Positions 17,576 through 24,454 of a stretch of 24,454 nt of DNA are shown here, in pieces; position 1 is the stretch's first letter; each line of letters begins with the position of its first letter. Origin of the DNA: Blattamonas nauphoetae (lineage: Eukaryota > Preaxostyla > Oxymonadida); NCBI GenBank assembly GCA_033064195.1, contig JARBJD010000678.1, positions 1-24,454 on the forward strand, in the 5' to 3' direction. The notes beneath the pieces are model-generated. The model made no database searches. It saw only the letters and a program-made list of their open reading frames with translations, and was not told the DNA's origin. The translations under genes and the position numbers were made by a program.

Positions 17576-17615
17576 ATGACTTCGTCATCTTGGAAATGCT
17601 AAGCATTAATAACCT
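17576..17615. terminator. Twin-hairpin 3'-end element, copy 2
   Basis: ATGAC-TTC-GTCAT (17576-17588), then AATGC-TAA-GCATT (17595-17607), a direct repeat of 17087-17126 with the stems unchanged. It overlaps the end of the 562-residue capsid-like gene. Confidence 0.6.
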
Positions 17616-19294
17616 CTCTTCACTTCTTCATATGCTTCTTGGAGACGACGATCAATGACATATCGCACTCGTGGTTGTCCATTTTCAATCCAGAACAGCC
17701 AGTATGTCGCTTGATGTAGTGCTAGAATTGGTGGAGGAGGACCTTCTGGAGTTGATGTGAAATATGGATCCAGTTCACCCTGATTGATTGGTGTTCCTCT
17801 GAATACAATATTGACTGATTCTGCTGTCGAAATACCTTCTTCACCACCAGCGATTTCACTTCGATCTGTTGGAACCATGAAAGTAAAACAAGTTGCATCT
17901 GTTACTGGTTTTGTTCTCTTGTAATCCTTTCCTTTATAGTCAAACACACGAGTTGAACAAATTGAATTCTCAAACTCTTCCGTTGTGGAACAACCAATGA
18001 AATCACCATTCACCATCATCATTTGATAAAACTCTGGTGATATTGTTGACATTGGGAAATTGGGATAATTATTTCCTAGCATTTCGAAGTGACCAACATA
18101 ATGAGGATTTCTGAAGACTGTACACTCATTTGGTCTATCGGGGAATAAGCACATTAGATTCATGAGATTGTTGAGTTTGATACTGATGTTTGATCTCACT
18201 CCCATTGCTGTTGCTTTTGATTGAAATGATTGAGTGTCAATTCTTTCTGCTTTCAAGACGTACAATGTCTTTGAATACATGTTGAAGAGGGATTGTTTTG
18301 TTGCATCAGTGATTTGATATCTGTAACTAATAGTTGAGACTTTATCAACTGATGAAGAAAGAACAGTGCAAGTGACTTCTTTGGTCAATATCTCTGCGAC
18401 GGCAGTGCTAGGTGCCTTATAAGTGTATTTATCGCTAACTTTCAGAACTGGATTTCCAATTTGTGTAAATTCCTGTGTTACGGGAGAAAAGTCTCCCTCA
18501 GACATCAAGAATGCGTTGGATAGATCCGAAAGGGTTGTCAAGTCTTTATCTGGAAACACTTCACGGGAACCTTCGGTTGATTTTCGAATGACAGTTGAAG
18601 TTTGAATAGGACAATACACAAGTGAATCTGTTGTCAAATGAAATCTCAAACGTAAATTACCAAAGATGGAATTTGGATATTGGTCAAAGGTACTCAGTGG
18701 AAGGAGATTCACAAATGGAATAACGAGTGGAATTGTCGCAGTGATTTCTTTTTGGCCTCTATTGATTGGGACAAAATAGAATCCACACACACTCTGATCC
18801 ATTCTCTGAACATTTTCCCACAGACTGTAGCAATGTTTCATATTGTTTTTCTCTTCGTACGACTTGAATGTGTGATACAGAAAAGATTCATGAATGTGAT
18901 TGTTCTGAAGTGAATTGTCAATAATGTTTCTATGACTGTCGACGAGTCTCATGTCTCGAATTGCATCTGAAGATGATTTATATCCAAAGAACATTCCGTG
19001 TAGTCCGACGTAAGCTCCCGAGTCACCAACCTGATGAAAATTTGGAACAGTGATCGTGAGATCAATGCGTAAATGACTCTTCGCAAACTCAGTCACATCA
19101 TGACCATCATAACACAATGGAACTTCAATCTCATCTCCAATTCTACATGGCATGGGAGGATTGGTTGGATGTACTTCTTGGATGGAGTAGATGTGAGGTT
19201 CTGAATCCCACTGTTTTGGCAAGTATGATTGCACTTCAATTTGCTCAATTAATGTCGATGTTGGTTTTGATTGATTAGATCTGAAACTTCTCAT
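17606..19294 (-). CDS. Capsid-like protein B (562 residues), paralogue of the next gene
   Basis: Length and texture suit a double jelly-roll major capsid protein; this is inference, as no alignment was possible. It is clearly paralogous to the 621-residue neighbour. Paired motifs include SIQEVHP (about residues 37-43) with SIQELKP; RIGDEIEVPL (51-60) with YTGQEIIIPL; AIRDMRLVDSHRNII with IFRDLTVLHNNQRII; MKHCYSLWENV with RKHCHTPWQNA; DQSVCGFYFVPI with DESVAGVYIPL; YPNSIFGNLRL with YPKCLFGDLKL; and a C-terminal PILA...WxxxxxNGxPxVxY segment. A start box immediately precedes the ATG. Two such proteins side by side suggest two capsid components or a duplicated capsid gene. Confidence 0.65.
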   Translation of the reverse strand: MRSFRSNQSKPTSTLIEQIEVQSYLPKQWDSEPHIYSIQEVHPTNPPMPCRIGDEIEVPLCYDGHDVTEFAKSHLRIDLTITVPNFHQVGDSGAYVGLHGMFFGYKSSSDAIRDMRLVDSHRNIIDNSLQNNHIHESFLYHTFKSYEEKNNMKHCYSLWENVQRMDQSVCGFYFVPINRGQKEITATIPLVIPFVNLLPLSTFDQYPNSIFGNLRLRFHLTTDSLVYCPIQTSTVIRKSTEGSREVFPDKDLTTLSDLSNAFLMSEGDFSPVTQEFTQIGNPVLKVSDKYTYKAPSTAVAEILTKEVTCTVLSSSVDKVSTISYRYQITDATKQSLFNMYSKTLYVLKAERIDTQSFQSKATAMGVRSNISIKLNNLMNLMCLFPDRPNECTVFRNPHYVGHFEMLGNNYPNFPMSTISPEFYQMMMVNGDFIGCSTTEEFENSICSTRVFDYKGKDYKRTKPVTDATCFTFMVPTDRSEIAGGEEGISTAESVNIVFRGTPINQGELDPYFTSTPEGPPPPILALHQATYWLFWIENGQPRVRYVIDRRLQEAYEEVKRGY

Positions 19295-19320
19295 TTATAG
19301 AAAAATAAAAAATACAATAT
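19295..19320 (-). promoter_or_regulatory. T-rich start box of the 19294 gene
   Basis: Coding strand: GTATTTTTTATTTTTCTATA followed by AATG. The T-rich core ends about six bases before the ATG. Confidence 0.65.
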
Positions 19321-19341
19321 CACTATTTTCTTTTGTCATTT

Positions 19342-21207
19342 TCAATTTGGAATAATTCCTAAATCTTTGTGCAACGCTTTCAATGTGTGATTCGGATAGT
19401 ACTCAACTTTTGGTTCACCATTGCTGTATCGTAATACCCACCACGTGGTAGCAGTTGTGGCTAGAATCGGTACAGGAGGATGAGTAAATGTTGTCATATC
19501 ACCACCACTTTGACTTGGGTTGTATACATTATAGTATGTATCGAGATTACCTTGATAGATTGGATGTGATCTCAAAGTGACAGCAGTATTTCCTTTTGAA
19601 CTGATCGAATCATTACAGTTTGTTGGACATCCACTTCTCTGAGTAGGAAAGCACAGAAGGAAGTCAGTATTGTCATGAACTGGACGAACTCTTGTCATTG
19701 TTTCATTTGGATATGTTCCGTCACCAGTGAGTTTCGCTTCAACGAGAGAATCCGTCAGTGATCGCTCCAAGTCATCAGGAACAGCTAGGTACGAATCGAG
19801 ATTGAGAGTCGATAATGCAAACTGATAGAAGCGAGCTCCAATAGTTGTTGTCGGTTGTTCTGGATAATACCTGTTTTGCATTGTCACTTGGATGTTCTTC
19901 TGCATTGGATTATGGAAGCAAGTGACTTCATTGTCGTAATGACGGAAGAGAAGCATAATATCCTTGGCATTCACAACTACCATTTGCTGCGTACAATCAA
20001 TTCCTGTTGCCGTTGGCGTCTTCTGAAATGGATAGAATGAGATCTTTTCTGCTGGAATTGTTCCAGGGCGATTTGTGTACATCTGCTTCAGATTCTCTTT
20101 CGCACCATCTTTCATTTTGTATCCAACACTCATGCAATACACATCATCAATCCGATAGTTTGTGACGTTCAATGAGATGTACTGATCCACAAATTCTGGT
20201 TCTGTTGTCACGACATTGGCTGTTGAACAAACAATGTCCTTTGTAACTGTTGGTTGCTGAAATGATTGACCAATTTGAACGAAGTTCTTTGTGCATGTGG
20301 TGACGAGGTTGTTCAGAAAATTTGGACGATGTTGAATACAATTGAGAATTGCTGCTTTAATAGTTGGTGCTGCAGCTGTTCCAGTTACGAGTGATGATAG
20401 TGTATCTTTCAAAGTGAGTTCAGGATTCACAGAACAACAAACAAATGCATCCTCATTCATGTGCACACTCAATTTCAAATCACCAAAGAGACATTTTGGA
20501 TAGTCAGTCATCCCTGAGAAAATGAGAAGATCTTCAAGATTGATTGACACACGAATTGGTACATCAATAGTGTCTTGAAACACTCCTGTTCCGGACGTCG
20601 TTGTAAAATCCGAAAGTGGAATATAAACACCAGCAACCGATTCATCATGATTCCAAGCATTCTGCCAAGGTGTGTGACAATGTTTTCGATTCTCCAATTG
20701 ACTCTTCGGTTTTATCATATTGTAAATGTGTGATTCCATTGAGACATCATTGTTTGTTGTGCTGATGATTCTCTGATTGTTGTGAAGAACAGTAAGGTCA
20801 CGAAAGATTGATGCAGAATGCTTGAGTCCAACGAAGATGAAGATTCTCTCATTCATGTACGATCCAATCTTGCCAGCTGTAGTTTGCCAAGTATTGACTT
20901 TCAGTGTCGCTGTCATTGTGAACGTGATAAACGAATCATCAATTTGACAAATGTCCTGATTACCAGTCAGTGGAATGATTATCTCTTGTCCTGTGTAGAA
21001 TCGTGCATTCTCTGATGGTTTCAATTCCTGAATCGAAGTACTGTGTGCTCCATCATTCATGAGGTAATTGATGTGATGCTCAGACATGAGTTGCTGTTGT
21101 ATTTGACCCATGTCATCTCTTGTGTATTCTATCCTTCCAGTGGTATTTCCAGTCAATGATGATGCTCCAGTTCTTTTGTTTGTCAGATGTGTTAAATGTG
21201 AGTTCAT
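19342..21207 (-). CDS. Capsid-like protein A (621 residues)
   Basis: This is the longest ORF in the window and the likelier main capsid protein by size (double jelly-roll capsids are often 500-650 residues). The N-terminal 50 residues are polar and absent from the 562-residue paralogue. The shared core begins at SIQELKP (about residues 58-64) and ends with PVPILATTATTWWVLRYSNG and EPKVEYYPNHTL. Strands rich in Ile, Val and Phe alternate with Asn/Thr loops, as in viral beta-sandwich coats. The gene lies between the MAPG gene pair and the second capsid-like gene, each with its own start box, so each is probably transcribed separately. Homology to Polinton-like or related capsids is likely but unproven. 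Confidence 0.68.
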   Translation of the reverse strand: MNSHLTHLTNKRTGASSLTGNTTGRIEYTRDDMGQIQQQLMSEHHINYLMNDGAHSTSIQELKPSENARFYTGQEIIIPLTGNQDICQIDDSFITFTMTATLKVNTWQTTAGKIGSYMNERIFIFVGLKHSASIFRDLTVLHNNQRIISTTNNDVSMESHIYNMIKPKSQLENRKHCHTPWQNAWNHDESVAGVYIPLSDFTTTSGTGVFQDTIDVPIRVSINLEDLLIFSGMTDYPKCLFGDLKLSVHMNEDAFVCCSVNPELTLKDTLSSLVTGTAAAPTIKAAILNCIQHRPNFLNNLVTTCTKNFVQIGQSFQQPTVTKDIVCSTANVVTTEPEFVDQYISLNVTNYRIDDVYCMSVGYKMKDGAKENLKQMYTNRPGTIPAEKISFYPFQKTPTATGIDCTQQMVVVNAKDIMLLFRHYDNEVTCFHNPMQKNIQVTMQNRYYPEQPTTTIGARFYQFALSTLNLDSYLAVPDDLERSLTDSLVEAKLTGDGTYPNETMTRVRPVHDNTDFLLCFPTQRSGCPTNCNDSISSKGNTAVTLRSHPIYQGNLDTYYNVYNPSQSGGDMTTFTHPPVPILATTATTWWVLRYSNGEPKVEYYPNHTLKALHKDLGIIPN

Positions 21208-21232
21208 TTTAACAAAAATAAAAAATTACATT
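21208..21232 (-). promoter_or_regulatory. T-rich start box of the 21207 gene
   Basis: Coding strand: GTAATTTTTTATTTTTGTTA, then AA and ATG. Same core and spacing as the neighbouring genes. Confidence 0.65.
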
Positions 21233-21248
21233 TATGCTTTAACTCTAG

Positions 21249-21548
21249 TTACTTTTTCTTTTTTGGTTTCTTCGCTTTTGGTTTCAGCTTTTCTTCTAGT
21301 CTCAGTATTTCTCCTCTGAGTTTGTTTGCAACTGATGTGTTTCCTTCATTCATTGCTTGCTCATATTGTGCCATCTTTTCTGCGTGGATTTGCTGATCCG
21401 ACTTCACATCTGGGATCATCTCAATTCCTGTCTGTGCTACCTTAGAAATCAATGGTCCAACAAAGGGAATGAGATTCAGAAATGGAGCTCCAACTCTGAG
21501 TATGTTTTTGCCAACTGCTGCTAATTTTGATAACCAACCTGGTGCCAT
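21249..21548 (-). CDS. MAPG protein 2: small hydrophobic/basic virion candidate, 99 residues
   Basis: The start at 21548 is chosen because a typical start box (TATTTTTATTTTCCTAAA) sits directly before this ATG, although the frame is open further upstream. The N-terminus MAPGWLSKLAAVGKNILR continues into a hydrophobic stretch (APFLNLIPFVGPLISKVAQT) that could insert into or perturb membranes. The C-terminus is Lys-rich (KPKAKKPKKKK), suiting DNA or capsid-interior binding. Small proteins of this kind (adenovirus pVI and pX functional analogues) occur in related viruses; the analogy is inference. It shares MAPG-x3-KL-x3-GK with the upstream gene. Confidence 0.55.
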   Translation of the reverse strand: MAPGWLSKLAAVGKNILRVGAPFLNLIPFVGPLISKVAQTGIEMIPDVKSDQQIHAEKMAQYEQAMNEGNTSVANKLRGEILRLEEKLKPKAKKPKKKK

Positions 21549-21573
21549 TTTAGGAAAATAAAAATATTCGAAT
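21549..21573 (-). promoter_or_regulatory. T-rich start box of the 21548 gene
   Basis: Coding strand: CGAATATTTTTATTTTCCTA, then AA and ATG. It lies within the open frame of the upstream MAPG gene. Confidence 0.6.
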
Positions 21574-21935
21574 ATTAGTGAATTATTATCCTTTGAATTG
21601 AATTTTGGAATTTGACGAGAGTGGCATATCATCATTGAGTATCGTCCATTTCGTGGAGGTTGTTCGTACTCAATCATCTGTCTTGCCTCTGGGCTTCGAA
21701 CCCGACTGGGGTCGAGTGGTTGTTGAGGTGCTCGATTGATCGCCTTATTTTGTTGATAAACGTCCATCATTCCTCCTAATCCATTCAGTATTCCTCCTGC
21801 TGTTTGTCCGAATTTACTGTTCGTTTGAGAGAGCAATCCACCACCGACTTGAAGCAATGTTGGAGCTAGAGGTTTGATGAATTGAAAGAATTGTTTGCCG
21901 ATATTTTTGAGTTTGTTGAAACTTCCTGGAGCCAT
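21549..21935 (-). CDS. MAPG protein 1: paralogue of the following gene
   Basis: MAPGSFNKLKNIGKQFFQFI opens an amphipathic region followed by a Gly-rich hydrophobic segment (TLLQVGGGLLSQ; AGGILNGLGGMMDVY) and a polar tail with PRNGRY. The first 20 or so residues align with MAPG protein 2, so the two arose by duplication. The reading frame runs on without interruption into the downstream gene, giving a 228-residue open frame overall. A start box lies 40-60 bases upstream, further than for its neighbours. Likely a membrane-active or internal virion protein; the function is inference. Confidence 0.5.
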
Positions 21936-21973
21936 TTATGCAATTTTGAGAAATTGTGTTGAAGAGTCGAAGT

Positions 21974-21998
21974 CTATTTTAGTATAAATAAAAAATAC
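21974..21998 (-). promoter_or_regulatory. T-rich start box upstream of the 21935 gene
   Basis: Coding strand: ATTGTATTTTTTATTTATAC, the same core as the other boxes, but about 40 bases before the ATG rather than 5-15. Confidence 0.5.
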
Positions 21999-22026
21999 AA
22001 TTCATTTATAATTTTAACGAGGAAAT

Positions 22027-22056
22027 AATCTCAGAAGAGATTTCTGCCCTAACGGG
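22027..22056. terminator. Two adjacent hairpins at a gene 3' end
   Basis: AATCTC-AGAA-GAGATT (22027-22042) is followed by CCC-TAAC-GGG (22047-22056), at and just after the end of the leftward gene at 22049. The sequences differ from the elements at 17.1 and 17.6 kb but the arrangement of two small stem-loops in a row is the same. Confidence 0.5.
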
Positions 22057-22513
22057 GTATTGCTTTCGTCAGAGAAATGCCATAATTGAGAATAGTGTTG
22101 TATGCTTCATTGTAGGCAATACTCATGTCTTTTCCACCAACAAGGATCTTGAATATTGTTCGAAAGATTGGGAGTTTATTCAGACATAAACACTTGTCAG
22201 ATAGATCATCCAATTCGATCACCACATCGTTGATTCCAGTGAGTGTCGCAATCAGTGCACATAAATCACTTTGGTTTGTGATCAGTTTCTTCGAAGGTTC
22301 AATGAGGTTATTCAACAATTTCTTTTCACATGCGAATGCATTCTTGTAGACGAGTAGTAACTGATCTTTGAATGCTGAAATGTTGGAAGTGTATTCTCGA
22401 AGTGGGATTGAACGGCTTTGGATTGGAGCTGATGGATATGTCTCTAGTGGTGGATCGTAAGCACCTCGTTCATTGGATACCACAGGTTCAGAGCATACTC
22501 TTTCTCTCCCCAA
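22049..22513 (-). CDS. Unrecognised ORF of the virus-like element, 154 residues
   Basis: After a polar, Pro-rich start (DPPLETYPSAPIQSRSIPLR) the protein is mostly helical, with LLNNLIEPSKKLITNQSDLC, a VVIELDDLSDKCLCLNKLP segment and a C-terminal stretch rich in Tyr and Ile. There is no known domain. A start box lies upstream at 22674-22700, so the 5' part of the original gene may not be whole. Twin hairpins mark the 3' end. Its position between the MAPG genes and the 320-residue ORF suggests a virion-related role. Confidence 0.45.
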   Translation of the reverse strand: MGRERVCSEPVVSNERGAYDPPLETYPSAPIQSRSIPLREYTSNISAFKDQLLLVYKNAFACEKKLLNNLIEPSKKLITNQSDLCALIATLTGINDVVIELDDLSDKCLCLNKLPIFRTIFKILVGGKDMSIAYNEAYNTILNYGISLTKAIPR

Positions 22514-22673
22514 AGGAGGTTCAAGCCTCTACCGAGACCATCTCCATCTTCGATCCTCTATTATCTACACCAGCTTTGCTCCTATCCTCGATGATGACAT
22601 TGTTGGTGATTGATGTTGGTACTGAAGAAGAACTTGTGTGTTTCGTAAATTGACAACTTAGAATTGGTTGCAT

Positions 22674-22702
22674 CTCTTTCTATAAAAATAAAAAAAAATA
22701 TA
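22674..22702 (-). promoter_or_regulatory. T-rich start box
   Basis: Coding strand: ATATTTTTTTTTATTTTTAT followed by AGAAAGAG and an ATG. It is the longest T run among the boxes. Confidence 0.6.
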
Positions 22703-22717
22703 TTAATGTTTTTAAAT

Positions 22718-23680
22718 TCACATTTCTGCTCGATCTATAGCTCCCATTCCAGAACTGTCCAACTGTGCAAATCGATAATACCCAGGCATCTCAGATTGGG
22801 ATTGATCGATATTATCATCTGTGACTGTTTTGAATGCTTTGGCTTTCAGTTTATTAACTTCTGTTGATATGTGAGTTGAATAGCGAGTACAGTATTCCGA
22901 TAAATACGTTGTATCTTGAGTGATCATTTGGAGAAACACTGGATAAATCTGATCGTTGAAGGCTTTCTTTTGTTTCATACTGGGATTGTAGTCCTGAACA
23001 TGATCATGAAGCCATTGATCCCACATCAGTGATGCAATCTGTGATTGAATTGAATTGAACACCATATTGTCTAACACATTCTTGCTGGGATCAGCTGGAT
23101 TGCTTCGATTTGCACGAGTTATTCCCAATGTGTCTGTCATGTGTTCACCAACAGCTCTCTTCATTAATGCATATGGTTGTTGAGATCGTTTGGTCTTCAT
23201 CTCTTCATAGCTGATGTCTCGATAATTGGTTGGCAAATCGTATGTTCCATTTTTGAGGAAATTCCGATGTACAGCTTTGATTCTCCTTCCATTCTCTTGA
23301 TTGAATGATGTGTATGGTTTCAGTCTTCGCATGTCTGGTGTTGGATTCATTGCATAGTATGTCTCTTTGACTGGTCTGCTGTTGTATGGAGTTAGCATAG
23401 CACCATTGACTGCAATCAGATCTCCAGTATCATTATCGTAGACCATCACATCAGGAACTTGTCCATATTGTTCTATTTTCGCAGTCCAATTTCGTCCAGT
23501 TCTCGCAATATACTCACGAGCTGATGGAAGACTACACAGAGCATCATTGCGTCTGGTTTGAATATCATCATCGGCATAGATTCGTTTCAATGCTGCTTGA
23601 GTCTCTGCTGCGTATCTCATTCTTGGTTTCTTCGCTTGTGCTTTTCTTTGTGGTTGAACGTACACTATCTTTTGTGACAT
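22718..23680 (-). CDS. Unrecognised ORF of the virus-like element, 320 residues
   Basis: The N-terminus is basic (QPQRKAQAKKPRMRYAAETQ), which could bind nucleic acid or the capsid interior. The middle has short strands (VPDVMVYDNDTGDLIAVNGA) and the second half is helical (NMVFNSIQSQIASLMWDQWL; AFNDQIYPVFLQMI). The protein ends MGAIDRAEM. I recognise no family. It heads the leftward virion block and diverges from the ATPase gene, with both starts within about 60 bases. A structural or DNA-packaging partner is plausible by position only. Confidence 0.6.
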   Translation of the reverse strand: MSQKIVYVQPQRKAQAKKPRMRYAAETQAALKRIYADDDIQTRRNDALCSLPSAREYIARTGRNWTAKIEQYGQVPDVMVYDNDTGDLIAVNGAMLTPYNSRPVKETYYAMNPTPDMRRLKPYTSFNQENGRRIKAVHRNFLKNGTYDLPTNYRDISYEEMKTKRSQQPYALMKRAVGEHMTDTLGITRANRSNPADPSKNVLDNMVFNSIQSQIASLMWDQWLHDHVQDYNPSMKQKKAFNDQIYPVFLQMITQDTTYLSEYCTRYSTHISTEVNKLKAKAFKTVTDDNIDQSQSEMPGYYRFAQLDSSGMGAIDRAEM

Positions 23681-23710
23681 TGTGTGTTTTCATACAAAAT
23701 AAAAAAACCA
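23681..23710 (-). promoter_or_regulatory. T-rich start box of the 23680 gene
   Basis: Coding strand: GGTTTTTTTATTTTGTATGA, then about ten bases and the ATG. It lies in the short gap shared with the divergent ATPase gene. Confidence 0.6.
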
Positions 23711-23741
23711 AAAGTATATTTTAATTAGAGTTAAATCATAA

Positions 23742-24454
23742 ATGAACAAATCGAATATGGCTAAACCAGAGGTTTCGCGGAGGGTGGAACCCTTGTCTCT
23801 AACAGCATATGTGAATGCAAAACTGAGTGAAGCATCAAATAGGAATGTTTCTCATGAAGTTCAATCACAGATTCATCCCGACCTAAATTTCAATCGCAAC
23901 AGTGTTAATGTCCTCGTTGGTAACAGAGGAAGTGGAAAACATTCAATGCTCTTCGAGAGGTTGCCAAGCTCCAGAATGTTCAAGTTCGGAATGAACTATT
24001 CCATTTGTTTGTCTTCGTCACTGATAAGAACATTGATCCTACATTCGACAAGTTCAAACCAATACTGAACGTTCCTACATAGCGAAAGTCAAATATGATG
24101 ATGCACTTCCATTTCTGGTTGGAACTCTCTGAATCGAAAGCAGCATATGAAGAAATTATTGACAACCAGTGGCAAGACAGAATCACTGATGAGTGTCGAG
24201 AAGATCTCTTTGACTCACTGTACATTGATGACTTCTCAGTGAAGAATCTTCAAACGAGTATCCTCCTTGATGACTGTCGTAGAATCCTTGGTGAACGTAG
24301 AGCATCCAAAATAGAATGACAATGATGGACTTGTTACTGGAGAATCGACAGCCGAAATTCACATTCTTTCTGACGATGCATGAGCTCTTCAGTTTGTCAG
24401 CTGATATGAAGTCAAACATTGATTCCGATTCTTTGGAGGATTCAAAGAACGAAT
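23742..24454 (+). pseudogene. A32/FtsK-HerA-type packaging ATPase, partial and broken
   Basis: VNVLVGNRGSGKHS near residues 54-67 is a Walker A (P-loop) motif after a strand. NLQTSILLDDCRRILG, encoded around 24250-24290, fits a Walker B with its acidic pair; and the segment around 24340-24420 (RQPKFTFFLTMHE, then LFSLSADMKSNIDS) fits the strand and sensor region that follows in genome-packaging ATPases of Polintons, virophages and large DNA viruses. The enzyme pumps DNA into the capsid in those viruses. This copy is broken (about two or three breaks) and is cut by the window end. It is divergent from the virion block. Confidence 0.65.

Larger units (their letters stand above)
10829..24454. 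mobile_element. Integrated DNA-virus-like element (Polinton / Polinton-like virus grade), partial
   Basis: The gene set is a P-loop packaging ATPase, two paralogous capsid-like proteins of about 560-620 residues, small basic or hydrophobic virion candidates, a spike with a chaperone-type C-terminus and a repeat protein. Genes sit in a rightward block, a leftward block and a divergent ATPase. The right end lies beyond the window and the left end is not resolved, so terminal repeats cannot be judged. No integrase, protease or DNA polymerase is visible here. Most ORFs are open, there are a handful of breaks, and a hAT transposon has inserted into it, so it is a fairly young fossil. The family assignment comes from gene content and texture, not from an alignment. 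Confidence 0.65.

Overview
This looks like nuclear DNA of a unicellular eukaryote. It has a long GC-rich minisatellite, decayed host-type gene fragments (including a ubiquitin-specific protease with eukaryotic motifs), gene-carrying DNA transposons with target-site duplications, and a large integrated DNA-virus-like element. Very short leaders and a T-rich box just before each ATG of the viral genes recall compact protist genomes. A metamonad such as an oxymonad is a guess only; nothing here fixes the host.

Layout. Bases 1-1084 are a 30-bp minisatellite. Bases 1413-1979 hold an orphan ORF, followed by a small foldback (1987-2113). Bases 2163-6029 are bounded by two 745-bp inverted repeats that appear identical and enclose remains of a host-type surface-protein gene. 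Bases 6217-10743 look like a second composite DNA element: 14-bp inverted ends, a 12-bp direct repeat on both sides, GGACA-rich ends, and a cargo of broken host gene pieces (a membrane protein, a USP-family deubiquitinase, a second membrane protein).

From about 10.8 kb to the right edge lies a virus-like element that continues past the window. Its rightward genes encode a three-repeat protein (10829-11422) and a tail-spike-like protein with a C-terminal intramolecular-chaperone (peptidase S74 / ICA) domain. A leftward block follows (17117-23680): a small structural candidate, two paralogous capsid-like proteins of 562 and 621 residues, two small MAPG proteins, and two unrecognised proteins. 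A divergent P-loop packaging ATPase (23742 onward) is cut by the window end. The element is mostly open, with a handful of breaks, so it is probably a fairly young fossil. A 2.9-kb hAT-type transposon (13792-16700; perfect 8-bp target-site duplication) sits inside the spike gene and carries a tRNA-like sequence and further decayed gene pieces.

How the parts fit. Capsid proteins, ATPase, small basic or hydrophobic proteins and a spike form a virion-building set. The genes share an upstream box (TTTTTATTTT, then ATG a few bases later), and some 3' ends carry twin hairpins, which suggests the virus had its own expression signals. Around and inside it, three separate inverted-repeat elements carry host gene debris, so this is a nested patchwork of gene-capturing elements and a viral integrant.
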